Below are positions 35,121 through 43,492 of a stretch of 64,000 nucleotides of DNA, piece after piece. Origin of the DNA: Lacticaseibacillus suibinensis (GTDB lineage Bacteria; Bacillota; Bacilli; Lactobacillales; Lactobacillaceae); the NCBI RefSeq assembly GCF_003946175.1, contig NZ_RHOK01000009.1, forward strand, positions 1 through 64,000, in the 5' to 3' direction. Both the position numbers and the translations under genes were made by a program. The first letter of the stretch is position 1. Every line of letters begins with the position of its first letter. Under the pieces are notes generated by a model, which did not search any database, had not been told where the DNA came from, and saw only the letters and a list, made by a program, of their open reading frames with translations.

Positions 35121-35381
35121 CTAGCGCAGGCCTCGTTTTGCTAGGATGCCCAAGGCCTTTACTAGGGTTTCGTTCTCCTGTCTAAGCTTTAAATTCTCGG
35201 CTCGCACCAAATCGAGGTTGCTGGCCCTGTCCTTTATTTCTATTCCCATATTCGCCTTAGTAAACCACTTTTCCATCGTCTTAACTGGAACGTCATAGTC
35301 ATTTGCCAAATCAATTACTCGTTTTCCTTGCTGGTGAAATTCGACTATCATTTTTTTGAAATCAGCCGTGTATTGTTTCAA
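35121..35381 (-). CDS. Solitary IS3-family OrfA (IS remnant)
   Basis: An 86-residue OrfA of an IS3-type element. The start is TTG at 35381, preceded by GTGAGGAG; it gives MKQYTADFKKMIVEFHQQGK, a helix-turn-helix (RVIDLANDYDVPVKTMEKWF) and a leucine-zipper-like end (LVRAENLKLRQENETLVKAL, GILAKRGLR). OrfB with the DDE catalytic domain is absent: the next 110 bases lead to the Cys-rich gene. The unit is therefore a dead remnant, though the DNA-binding protein may still be made. Confidence 0.75.
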   Translation of the reverse strand: MKQYTADFKKMIVEFHQQGKRVIDLANDYDVPVKTMEKWFTKANMGIEIKDRASNLDLVRAENLKLRQENETLVKALGILAKRGLR

Positions 35382-35455
35382 GTTGTTGCTCCTCACATTT
35401 GTTCTGGAATTTTTCGAAGCTATTTCCCGCAAGCAGTGCTTAGCCGAAGTCTATC

Positions 35456-36346
35456 CTATTCATCTGGCGCACTACCCACCCCTGGCCGGGCTTGCCCACT
35501 GGCCGGCACGTGCACCCCTTGCTGGTTCGGATTGGTCAGGATGTACTGCTGAATGTAGCTTTCAATCTGGCGATTTTGTGGCAAATCGGAGTGGCTGGCA
35601 TCATCCCCGGACACGGTGATCTGCGTGTAGTGTTTCACCTGGTTTTGGAAGATATACTTGCCACTTTCTACACTGGAAAGTGGTACGGTGCCGTCGCCGC
35701 TATACGTCGCCGTCCCCGCCAGCGAGTAGACGGTCAGACTAGTCGGTAGCTTCTTTTTGGCTTTAATCAGGTCCACCAGCATCTGCGTGCGGTTGCTGGC
35801 GTTACTTTCTTCCAAATTGTACGGCGTGCCAATGGTCATCAGGTCGCTTAGGGTCATTGAAGCGCTGGCGTAATACTTTTCCAGAAACAAGGTCCAAATC
35901 AAGCCACCGTTACTGTGGCCGATGCCCTTGAACCGATTGAAATGGTAGGTCGCCATCAGTTTCTTCATGGCGATATTGAACCAGCGGGCCTGCTTTTTGA
36001 TGTTGTTGTAGCCATCCTTGTTGTTCTCAAAAGCCACCACGATGTACGGTTCGTTATCACGGGCGGCAATGCTCCCGGTGGAAGTCATGCTGCCGTCGGT
36101 TTTCACCGTCACCTTGAGCAAACTGTGCCCGCTCGTGCGTTGATTAAGCGTGGTGATCAAGCCGTTAAACCGATTCTGCGTGGCAGAGCTGCCGGGCACC
36201 AGAATCACCGGCGCCATGCGGGAATCGTGAATCACCTGCGTCTGCTTCACCTGACCGCGCATCCAAAGCGTGGCCGGAATGAACAACCCCAGCGCCACCG
36301 CGAGGCCAAGGAGGCTGAACAACGTGATGCGTAAGGCTTTAGACAT
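35456..36346 (-). CDS. DUF915 alpha/beta hydrolase, membrane-anchored
   Basis: A 296-residue DUF915-family alpha/beta hydrolase. An N-terminal membrane helix or uncleaved signal (LRITLFSLLGLAVALGLFIP) puts the enzyme outside the membrane. The oxyanion strand is PVILVPGSSATQNRF, nucleophile elbow GIGHSNGGL (Ser near 160), acid region YSGDGTVPLSS and His in DDASHSDLPQN. DUF915 proteins are common cell-surface esterase-like enzymes of lactobacilli and listeria without firm substrates. The start at 36346 has GGAGGAGG upstream and overlaps the EIIC gene by eight bases, so the two are translationally coupled. Confidence 0.83.
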   Translation of the reverse strand: MSKALRITLFSLLGLAVALGLFIPATLWMRGQVKQTQVIHDSRMAPVILVPGSSATQNRFNGLITTLNQRTSGHSLLKVTVKTDGSMTSTGSIAARDNEPYIVVAFENNKDGYNNIKKQARWFNIAMKKLMATYHFNRFKGIGHSNGGLIWTLFLEKYYASASMTLSDLMTIGTPYNLEESNASNRTQMLVDLIKAKKKLPTSLTVYSLAGTATYSGDGTVPLSSVESGKYIFQNQVKHYTQITVSGDDASHSDLPQNRQIESYIQQYILTNPNQQGVHVPASGQARPGVGSAPDE

Positions 36347-37478
36347 CTGGCGCCACCTCCTCCAACATTTTGACAAATGGCCAGTAAATGGCTACCGACG
36401 CGGCTAGGCAAACGAAGGCCACAATCAGCGCCGGCCAGTTACCATTGGTGGCCAGCCAGGCCAGCATCGGCCCAGGCGTCGTGGCCGGGACATGGTAGAC
36501 CGCAGCGGTCATGAGGTGCAGATGCAGCGCGACCCACGCCAACGCCGTTGCCGCCAGGGGCGCCAGCGTCAACGGAATCAGCATGAACGGATTGAGCAGT
36601 AGCGGATAGCCCACCAGCAGTGGCAGATTGAGGTTAACCAACCCAGGGCCAAGACTCCATTTCGCCAGCTGGCGCTTGGTGCGCCGCCGATCCACCAGCA
36701 AAATCGCAATGATGAGCCCCAAGGTCCCGCCGACCCCGCCAAACAGCGCGAAGGGCCGATAAAGCGTGCCGAGAGTCGTCAGGTAGGGCACCGTTTTGTG
36801 GGCCAGCACAGCAGTCAGATTGGCCGTCGCGGTCGGTCCCGTCAACAGCGGCGACAGCGGATCAATGAGTGGCGTCAGGCCAAACCAAGCCAGCACACTG
36901 TTGGCCATGACGGCGAGCAAGACGCCCACGCCGCCGTGAGGAATACCGGTAAAACTCGGGCTGATTTCACCCACCGCCAGCGCGTTCAACCCTAGGCGGA
37001 TCGCCACCGCCAAAATGATGATGAAACTGGCTGTGAGTCGTGGTCGCGCCAGATTAAGCAGCCAACCGACGAGCATGCCGAATAGTAGGCCTAGTAGCAA
37101 ACCACCCAGCCCTAAACCCGGCCCTAACAACGCCAGCCGGGTGGTGTTGAGGATCAAAAAGCCGATCCCTGCCACCAACATGGCCAACGTAGGGTTGCGG
37201 CGGGCCACCGCGCGGGCGGCAAAGATCGCCGTCAAGAGGCCAAGCAGCCCCAGGGTATACGCCGTCAGCATCGCCAGGCCTTGGCGAATCAGAGCGTAAC
37301 CTGGTAGCCAACTTTTCAGCCCGAATACTTCGGTGAAGAACCCGTTCCGGGAGAAGGCCGCGACCAGCAGGGCCTGCGCGTAGGTCCCCAAAAGCACAAG
37401 CGGCAGTAGCGGGTGGAAAGTCGCAGTTAGGATGGCATAAAACCGACTGTGAAAATAGCGATGCAACAACTTTTTCAT
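36339..37478 (-). CDS. PTS EIIC-like membrane protein with altered active motif
   Basis: A 379-residue polytopic protein of the lactose/cellobiose EIIC family. GGVGGTLGLIIAILLVDRRR and LLVGYPLLLNPFMLIPLTLA are clear landmarks of that family, and the ending YWPFVKMLEE is typical. The usual FNINEP(V/I)xFG signature, whose Glu binds and positions the sugar, reads LVNLNLPLLVG here, so the Glu is Leu. No EIIA or EIIB gene is near. The partner gene is a surface hydrolase coupled by an 8-base overlap. The protein may have left sugar phosphotransfer for another transport role. AACGGAGGA precedes the ATG. Confidence 0.75.
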   Translation of the reverse strand: MKKLLHRYFHSRFYAILTATFHPLLPLVLLGTYAQALLVAAFSRNGFFTEVFGLKSWLPGYALIRQGLAMLTAYTLGLLGLLTAIFAARAVARRNPTLAMLVAGIGFLILNTTRLALLGPGLGLGGLLLGLLFGMLVGWLLNLARPRLTASFIIILAVAIRLGLNALAVGEISPSFTGIPHGGVGVLLAVMANSVLAWFGLTPLIDPLSPLLTGPTATANLTAVLAHKTVPYLTTLGTLYRPFALFGGVGGTLGLIIAILLVDRRRTKRQLAKWSLGPGLVNLNLPLLVGYPLLLNPFMLIPLTLAPLAATALAWVALHLHLMTAAVYHVPATTPGPMLAWLATNGNWPALIVAFVCLAASVAIYWPFVKMLEEVAPDV

Positions 37479-37573
37479 AACGAGTCCTCCGTTGTTATTA
37501 TACCAAGAAACGCGCTGCTTTCCGCGGATTTCACAGTGGCGTTGTTATTTATTTCCCGGGCAATGCGCCACTC

Positions 37574-37605
37574 AAAAAAGCGACCGTCTCCCCCAGACGG
37601 TCGCT
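37574..37605 (-). terminator. Terminator of the GH31 gene
   Basis: AGCGACCGTCT and AGACGGTCGCT form an 11-bp stem followed on the minus strand by TTTTTTGAG. Confidence 0.85.
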
Positions 37606-37639
37606 TCTGCCATATTTACCGGTTGTTCATTACGGTCAG

Positions 37640-40600
37640 TTAGTTTTGCTTGCGCCGGGAGAACCCAAGGCCCCCGAGTAAGCTGAGTAGTGCAACGCCA
37701 AGGGCTGCCAGCGGGGTGGTCGACTCGCCAGTCTTCGGTAGCGTCTTCTTGCCGGCGGCTTTGGTGATCACCGCCACTTTTTGTTGCTGGGATGCTTTTT
37801 TATCCTGTTTCAACTTAGCACCTTGGTTGTCAGTTGGCGCAGGTTTGGTGCCTTGATCATGCTTGCCGGTTGGTTCACTCTTACCTGCAGGCTTAAGGGC
37901 GGCCAGCGCGGCTTGCAATGCGGTGGTGGCCGCATCGACTTGCGCCGCCGTGGCATTTGGATTAGCCGCTACCGCTTGGGCAGCCGCCAAGGCATCAGCC
38001 ACGCCGACATAGCTTTGGGCGGTGTAATGAGCCGCATCCTTAGCCGCTTTTTCGCCCTGGGCAATCGCCGCTTGCAAGGCGGTCTTATCAACCACCACTG
38101 GCTTAGCCTTGAGGCCAGCCAGCGCCGCGGTCAGCTGAATCGCGGCACCATCAATGGTGTCCTGCGTGGCGGCATCATCGCCAACCACTGCGGCCGCATT
38201 GCTGATGGCATCGGCCAGCGCTTGCTGAGAGTCCACGGTGTAGACACTGACGTCGACCCCTTGCGCAAGCTTCAATGACTCGGCCAAAACAGCTTTGTCA
38301 ATGTGCGAGGCCTGGGTGAGGCCTTTGACGGCATCAATCAGGCTTTGTTGCGCCATGTCGATTGCCGCTTGGTCAGCCGCGCTGTCGTCAACGACGGTTT
38401 GGCCTTGCGTCAAGGCATCGGCAACGGCTTGCCAGCTAGCAGCGGTGTAATGCTCCGGATTCAGGGCCTTGGCGGTGGCGATGCTTTGCCGTAAGCCAGC
38501 CTTGGCGGGATCGAGGTAAGTCAATTCAACAGCCTCTGGGGCGGCTGGCAAGGCTTCCTCGCTGATTTGGTTAACCAGCATGGGATCCGTCAGTGCCAGC
38601 TTCAGCGCATCCCCGGACAGTGGCTTCTTCGCAGTTAAAGTAAAGGTCGCCAGATCCAAGTCGCCGCTTAAGCGGTCGGCTTCGCCTTTGTTCGAGAAGA
38701 TCAGATAGAGATCTTCGCTGCCGTCTGAGTGCAGCCGCGGCTTGGAGAAGTTGATCATGTTCTTCGTCGCGTCGGTAGCTTGAACGTTGCCAAAGGTCAG
38801 TTCCTTGCTGGTGTACGGAATGTGCACGGACAGGGCGTTAACGCCGGTCAGATCATGGCCTTGCAAAGTCACGGTAATCGTATCACCTGGCTGGTAACTG
38901 GTCTTATCTGCCTTGAGGGTCAACGTCCCCGTTGGCACATGGCCATCCCAAGTTGTAACGGCGGTGCCGAGCTTGGTTTCGACATAGTTGATGTCAAAGG
39001 CATCGATGGTGCCGTTTTGGTTCATGTCACCATTTTCAACATAGCCATCAAAGTCGGAATCCTTGCCATGCGTCAGGCCGGCGTAGTTCCGCAGAGAGGT
39101 TTCGTCGTCATCGGTCCAGGTGCCGTCGTTGGTCAAGTCCCCAGGCCAGTGCGGCTTGGTGCCTTCCTTCTTGAACAGCAGGAATTCTTGACCCGAAACG
39201 AATTGGCCGACCGACATCCCTTTTGGCACGGTGAAGCGAACAAAGTAGGCTTTCAAGCCGCTGAGATCAACGGTCTTTTCTTGGCCGTTGGCGGCCCAGC
39301 CACGGGCCTGAATCGGAGCGCTCCAGTGCACGCCGTCGATGGAAACTGAGATATCCAGGCCCTTGATGGTCCCGTTACCGCCATCCACGCGCGGTACGTA
39401 GGTGAAATGGTCCAATTCGTACACATTGCCCAGTTCTGCCAGAATGGAGAGCGGTGTAGCGTCTTGCTTTTCATCCGGTCCGGTGAACCAATTGGTATGC
39501 GCCGTGGTGTTCAAACTCAGGTCGAAGAGCAATTCTGGGCCCATGTCTTCCTGCCAGATATTGGTGCCAGTGATATTGGAGTCCGTGCTCCGAACCGAAA
39601 TGCCCTTGATGGCGTCTTGGAGTGGATCATCGTCAGTGCTCATGGTCTGCACATCGGTCCACGCCCCGGTGCCATCAGCCGTAATCGCCTGAATTTGCAC
39701 GGTGTGGTCACTCTTCACCAGCAAGCCATCCAGGATAAAGCTGGTGCCTTGCACGTTAGCATGGAGCACTCCGTCAAGCTTCAGGTTATAGCCGGTGGCG
39801 TTTGGCGCCGCATCCCAAGTCATGCCGATTTGCCGAGCATCGGTGGTGTCGGCTTGCTGGGTCAGATTAGTGACGGCTGGCACGGCATCATCTTGGGCCG
39901 GCAGCGCATTGACTGGGGCGGCGGTGGTATCAACGCCGTCAACCGTCAGCACAATGCCATTTTGGGTGACATCGGTGGCGCCTAACTTCACGCGCAGGAA
40001 GGCTTGCTCGATGCCGGTGCCAATCCCCTTCAGGTAGTCATTGATCAGGTAAGCCTGGTCATAGAAGTACACGTTCGTGCCGGCGTTGAAGGCTTCTAAG
40101 CTATCCACCGCGGTGAGGGTGACGGTTTTGCCGCCAACCGTAGCGGTGACGCTGGCTGGTGCCGTCTTGCTGCGAATATCAAATTCGGTCGTGCGATCGG
40201 TGACCATATTGGCATAACTGCCGGTCATCGGATCAACGGTAACGGTGAGCTTGGTGCCTTGCAGGTCAGAGCTGATGGTGGTCTTGCTGGACTGGCCATT
40301 CAGGTACTCCTTGGAAATCCCATCATCCTCGTAGTTCGTCGTGGTGGTCTTACCGTTAGCGTAAATTTGGAATTGCCGCTGGCTGAGATCCATTTTGTCT
40401 GGCGTGTTATGCGCAGGCGTGGTGGCGATGATGGCACCGGCTTTGACGAAAATTGGCAGCTTCCAAATCGGGGCGTCAAAGTTATTAATGACCTGACCGC
40501 CTTGGTATTCCTTACCGGTGTAGTAGTCAATCCAGATTTGGTTGGCATCTGGCAGGTAAATGCCATTGCGCACGTCATTGCCTTGCGCGTCGGCGTTAGT

Positions 40601-42841
40601 GTCCTGGTAAACTGGTGCCACCAGGAAGTCGTCGCCCCACATGTACTCGTATTTCACCAAATCCGTGTAGGTTTCTGGCAGATTTGGATAGTCGAGGAAC
40701 AGCGCGCGCACCATTGGCTTGCCATCGAAGGTCGATTGCGCCGCTGCCGTGTAGATGTACGGCATCAGCATCGACTTTTGCTTCAGATAAGCACGGTTGA
40801 TGTTGGTGGTCGCTTCATCAAAGACAAATGGATTCTTCGGGTTGCTGCCCCAGCCATCCATGTTGAGTTCGATTGGGGTGAAGGTCTTCCACTGGAAGTC
40901 GCGGATGTTGATAATCGGGTTCTTACCGCCGAAAATCCCATCCAAGTCAGATCCGACATTCGGCTGGCCGGATAAGCCTTCGCCGATGTACGTTGGAATG
41001 TGGAACCGAATGTATTCCCATTCGCCGCCAGTTTGGTCGCCATCCCAGATACCCGCATAGTGCTGGGTGCCAGCCCAGCCGTTCAAAGTGATGATGAAGG
41101 GCCGAATACTGTCGCCGTTCACTTGTTCCATCATATCGGTGGCGGTTTCGATGCCATCAAGCCCGAAGGAGTAGCCAGGACCCACCCAAGCCACGTCGGT
41201 CTTCAGCGCCACGACCCCGGCAGCGACTTCAGCGGCGAAATCGCGGTCCTTATTGGTCGGGTTATCGGGATCAACCGGCTTCAGATTTTGCTGGGTCCAC
41301 AGGCCAACTTGAATACCACGCTCGTTGGCGTACTGGATGAATTCCTTCAAGTTTTCGATGTTGCCAGCCAGGGTATCGGTTTGGCCGTAGCCGGCACCAT
41401 AGCCGTCATTCGGCAGGAACCAGCCCAGTGGCATGTCATGCGCGATGTATTCATCGATTACTTCACGCGCGGAGAATTGGTAGTTATCCTTTTCCCCGTT
41501 CAAGGATTCCAGCGTGCCGGTTTGGCCAGCAGGCACCTTGTCTGGTTCGTATTCCTTGTAGGTCTTGCCATCTGGGAACTTAATGCCGCCATACGTGCCT
41601 TCTGGAACTTCGACCCAGATATCGCGGTTATAAGCGTTCAAATGCGCTTCATAAAAGGCGTAATGTGGCATCAAAGCCGGCAGGCCGGTGAGCGTCTGGT
41701 AATCGTGAATCAAGGCGTACGCCGTGTCATCGAAGAAGTAAACCGCATCAAAGCGATCTTCTTCATGATTGGCGGTGATTTCGCCATTATTCGCGGTGTC
41801 AAAATTGTAGGTCCCTGGCTTGAAGGTGTTGCGCACCACGCCGTAACCCGCAGTGGACCAGTAGAACGGATTAGGTGACGCTACCCCGCCATCAACCCAG
41901 TCGTTGGTCTTGAGAATCTTGATTTCCTTGCCCTTCATGGTGAATTCACCATTTTGGGTGCCGCCGCCGAAGTACTGGCTGCCAGCGGCGTCCTTCAGAT
42001 ATTGCGTCGACCCCCCGGCCGTCACTTCCAAAGGCTTGCTTTCTGCCAGTACAATCTTGTTGTTATGCAGCACCGACATCAACCCAGTGGCCTTGGCGAA
42101 CTGAATTTGAATCGCATCAGTGCCGATGGTCCAGCCGGCGTCAGTGGTGGTCAAGGTCGAGGCGTCGAAGGCCGCCTTGTCGTAGTCATCTAAGGCCTGC
42201 GGGAAAATCTTGGCGTTGAGCCCTTCCTTGGACTGCGCCGGGTCGCCGTACTCACCGCTTGGATCAACATAATAGCGGAACATCTTATCAGTGAGCACAC
42301 TGACCTGCGCCTTTTGCCCGTTTTGATAGGTGACTTCGTAGACGTTGGTTTGCTTCTCGACGTTGGTGATTGGATTAGCCACCGTGTCATCGCTGACAGC
42401 ATCGTCTGCGCTTTGGTCATCAGCCGCTGGTTGGTCAGCGGCTTGCTTAGCTGCTTGATCTGCCGTTTGGTCTGCCGTTTGGTCAATGGCGGCATCAGCG
42501 GCCGGCTTTGCCTCTTGCTCTACCCCAGGGGCCGGATCCGCCTTAACGTCTGCAGCAGCCGCCGACTCCCCAGCCGGTGCTGCTTCTGCTGTTGCTTGCT
42601 CTGCGGCCGGTGCTTCAACCTGCTTACCCGTAGCGGTTGTGGCATCGGCGGTTTGATCAGTTTGCGGCTGGTCAGCTTGTGCCTGCGTGCCTTGAACCGC
42701 AGCTTCCTCCTTGGCTGCTGGTTCCTGCGTTGCCGCGTGAACGTGATACCCACTTAGTCCTGAGACTGTTAAGAACGAAAGCACTGCCGTACTGTACAGC
42801 AGGCCTTTGAACTTGAAAGTGGTGGACTTCCCATGTGCCAT
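37640..42841 (-). CDS. Wall-anchored GH31 glycosidase, probable alpha-N-acetylgalactosaminidase
   Basis: A 1733-residue exported enzyme. The start at 42841 (MAHGKSTTFKFKG) has AAAAGGAGGAAA upstream. Order: signal peptide to HVHAA (about 39), Glu/Ala/Gln linker, GH31 N-domain and catalytic barrel (about 160-900), Fn3-like segment, F5/8 C (CBM32-like) domain with NTTAHTNWFTG, a dockerin-like piece (GDLTNDGTWTDDDE, DMNQNGTIDAFDINY), a cohesin-like beta domain, three FIVAR repeats, and LPKTGES sorting signal. Asp549 in LKTDVAWVGPG is the likely nucleophile and Asp632 in GSDLDGIFGG the likely acid/base. CBM32, dockerin-like and FIVAR parts recall the enterococcal GH31 alpha-GalNAcases acting on mucin Tn antigen; alpha-glucosidase remains possible. 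Confidence 0.85.
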   Translation of the reverse strand: MAHGKSTTFKFKGLLYSTAVLSFLTVSGLSGYHVHAATQEPAAKEEAAVQGTQAQADQPQTDQTADATTATGKQVEAPAAEQATAEAAPAGESAAAADVKADPAPGVEQEAKPAADAAIDQTADQTADQAAKQAADQPAADDQSADDAVSDDTVANPITNVEKQTNVYEVTYQNGQKAQVSVLTDKMFRYYVDPSGEYGDPAQSKEGLNAKIFPQALDDYDKAAFDASTLTTTDAGWTIGTDAIQIQFAKATGLMSVLHNNKIVLAESKPLEVTAGGSTQYLKDAAGSQYFGGGTQNGEFTMKGKEIKILKTNDWVDGGVASPNPFYWSTAGYGVVRNTFKPGTYNFDTANNGEITANHEEDRFDAVYFFDDTAYALIHDYQTLTGLPALMPHYAFYEAHLNAYNRDIWVEVPEGTYGGIKFPDGKTYKEYEPDKVPAGQTGTLESLNGEKDNYQFSAREVIDEYIAHDMPLGWFLPNDGYGAGYGQTDTLAGNIENLKEFIQYANERGIQVGLWTQQNLKPVDPDNPTNKDRDFAAEVAAGVVALKTDVAWVGPGYSFGLDGIETATDMMEQVNGDSIRPFIITLNGWAGTQHYAGIWDGDQTGGEWEYIRFHIPTYIGEGLSGQPNVGSDLDGIFGGKNPIINIRDFQWKTFTPIELNMDGWGSNPKNPFVFDEATTNINRAYLKQKSMLMPYIYTAAAQSTFDGKPMVRALFLDYPNLPETYTDLVKYEYMWGDDFLVAPVYQDTNADAQGNDVRNGIYLPDANQIWIDYYTGKEYQGGQVINNFDAPIWKLPIFVKAGAIIATTPAHNTPDKMDLSQRQFQIYANGKTTTTNYEDDGISKEYLNGQSSKTTISSDLQGTKLTVTVDPMTGSYANMVTDRTTEFDIRSKTAPASVTATVGGKTVTLTAVDSLEAFNAGTNVYFYDQAYLINDYLKGIGTGIEQAFLRVKLGATDVTQNGIVLTVDGVDTTAAPVNALPAQDDAVPAVTNLTQQADTTDARQIGMTWDAAPNATGYNLKLDGVLHANVQGTSFILDGLLVKSDHTVQIQAITADGTGAWTDVQTMSTDDDPLQDAIKGISVRSTDSNITGTNIWQEDMGPELLFDLSLNTTAHTNWFTGPDEKQDATPLSILAELGNVYELDHFTYVPRVDGGNGTIKGLDISVSIDGVHWSAPIQARGWAANGQEKTVDLSGLKAYFVRFTVPKGMSVGQFVSGQEFLLFKKEGTKPHWPGDLTNDGTWTDDDETSLRNYAGLTHGKDSDFDGYVENGDMNQNGTIDAFDINYVETKLGTAVTTWDGHVPTGTLTLKADKTSYQPGDTITVTLQGHDLTGVNALSVHIPYTSKELTFGNVQATDATKNMINFSKPRLHSDGSEDLYLIFSNKGEADRLSGDLDLATFTLTAKKPLSGDALKLALTDPMLVNQISEEALPAAPEAVELTYLDPAKAGLRQSIATAKALNPEHYTAASWQAVADALTQGQTVVDDSAADQAAIDMAQQSLIDAVKGLTQASHIDKAVLAESLKLAQGVDVSVYTVDSQQALADAISNAAAVVGDDAATQDTIDGAAIQLTAALAGLKAKPVVVDKTALQAAIAQGEKAAKDAAHYTAQSYVGVADALAAAQAVAANPNATAAQVDAATTALQAALAALKPAGKSEPTGKHDQGTKPAPTDNQGAKLKQDKKASQQQKVAVITKAAGKKTLPKTGESTTPLAALGVALLSLLGGLGFSRRKQN

Positions 42842-43424
42842 ACTCAGTTTCCTCCTTTTGGTGCCTGGCTCGTAATTCGCCCGTGAGCCGGTTATCTCAG
42901 ACATTGATACCCCCACTCCCCAGTAGTGGTACCAACCACCGTGAGTGTATCCGGTTTCAAGACTGGCCGCAAGCGGATCCAGTGGGTTCCAGGGTGGTTC
43001 AATCGCGCTAAAAATTTGTCCCCCTTGCTTGCACCTAGCAACAAATATTTTATTTCTAAGAACGATTTTTTTGGTTTTTGAATATTTGACCGAATTTGCT
43101 TGCATCAACCGGTCTTTTAGGGCGGTAAACGCCCGATTGGTAGGTACGATTAACCCGGAAATCTTTTTTAAACCGAGCCACAATACTCATTATTTTCACG
43201 TTTTTAACCACACCATCGGCGCCACTGTACATTTTAAAAAATGAGTCCTTTCACCTTTTTGGCAATGGTCTAATCGATTTCGCCAATTTTCACGAATTGG
43301 GTTTTTAAGCCCGGATTCAGCCCTATTAGACCGGCGTTTGCCGTTTCCAACCTCTAACCACTTTTGTACATACCAATAGTGAACGATGCCTGACCTGCAA
43401 ACAACCTGCCCCTTTGCAGGCACC
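42842..43424 (-). promoter_or_regulatory. Long GH31 upstream region with repeated GntR-type half palindromes
   Basis: No gene is supported in these 580 bases. dre-like motifs recur: ATTGGTATGTACAAAA (minus strand, 43377-43362), ATTGGTAGGTACGATT (43136-43151), AATGGTCTAATCGATT (43264-43279), and weaker AACCGGTCTTTTAGG (43107-43121) and CGCCGGTCTAATAGGG (minus, 43336-43321). The first is identical over 16 bases to one upstream of PL8. If the promoter lies near 43360, the leader exceeds 450 bases and could hold regulatory RNA. No convincing -35/-10 pair was found. Confidence 0.45.
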
Positions 43425-43464
43425 AAAAAGCACCGTTCACCTGCGATTCACAGGGAACGGTGCC
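43425..43464 (-). terminator. Terminator of the PL8 gene
   Basis: GCACCGTTC, CTG and CAG, GAACGGTGC pair on the minus strand and are followed by TTTTTGG, about 30 bases after the stop codon. Confidence 0.8.
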
Positions 43465-43492
43465 GGTTTAACTCACTGTGGTCCTAAACTAA

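Noticed and set aside
42842-43183. N-terminal extension of the GH31 frame up to 43183
   Set aside because: The extra 114 residues lack a ribosome site and precede a normal signal peptide with a strong AAAAGGAGG at 42841.
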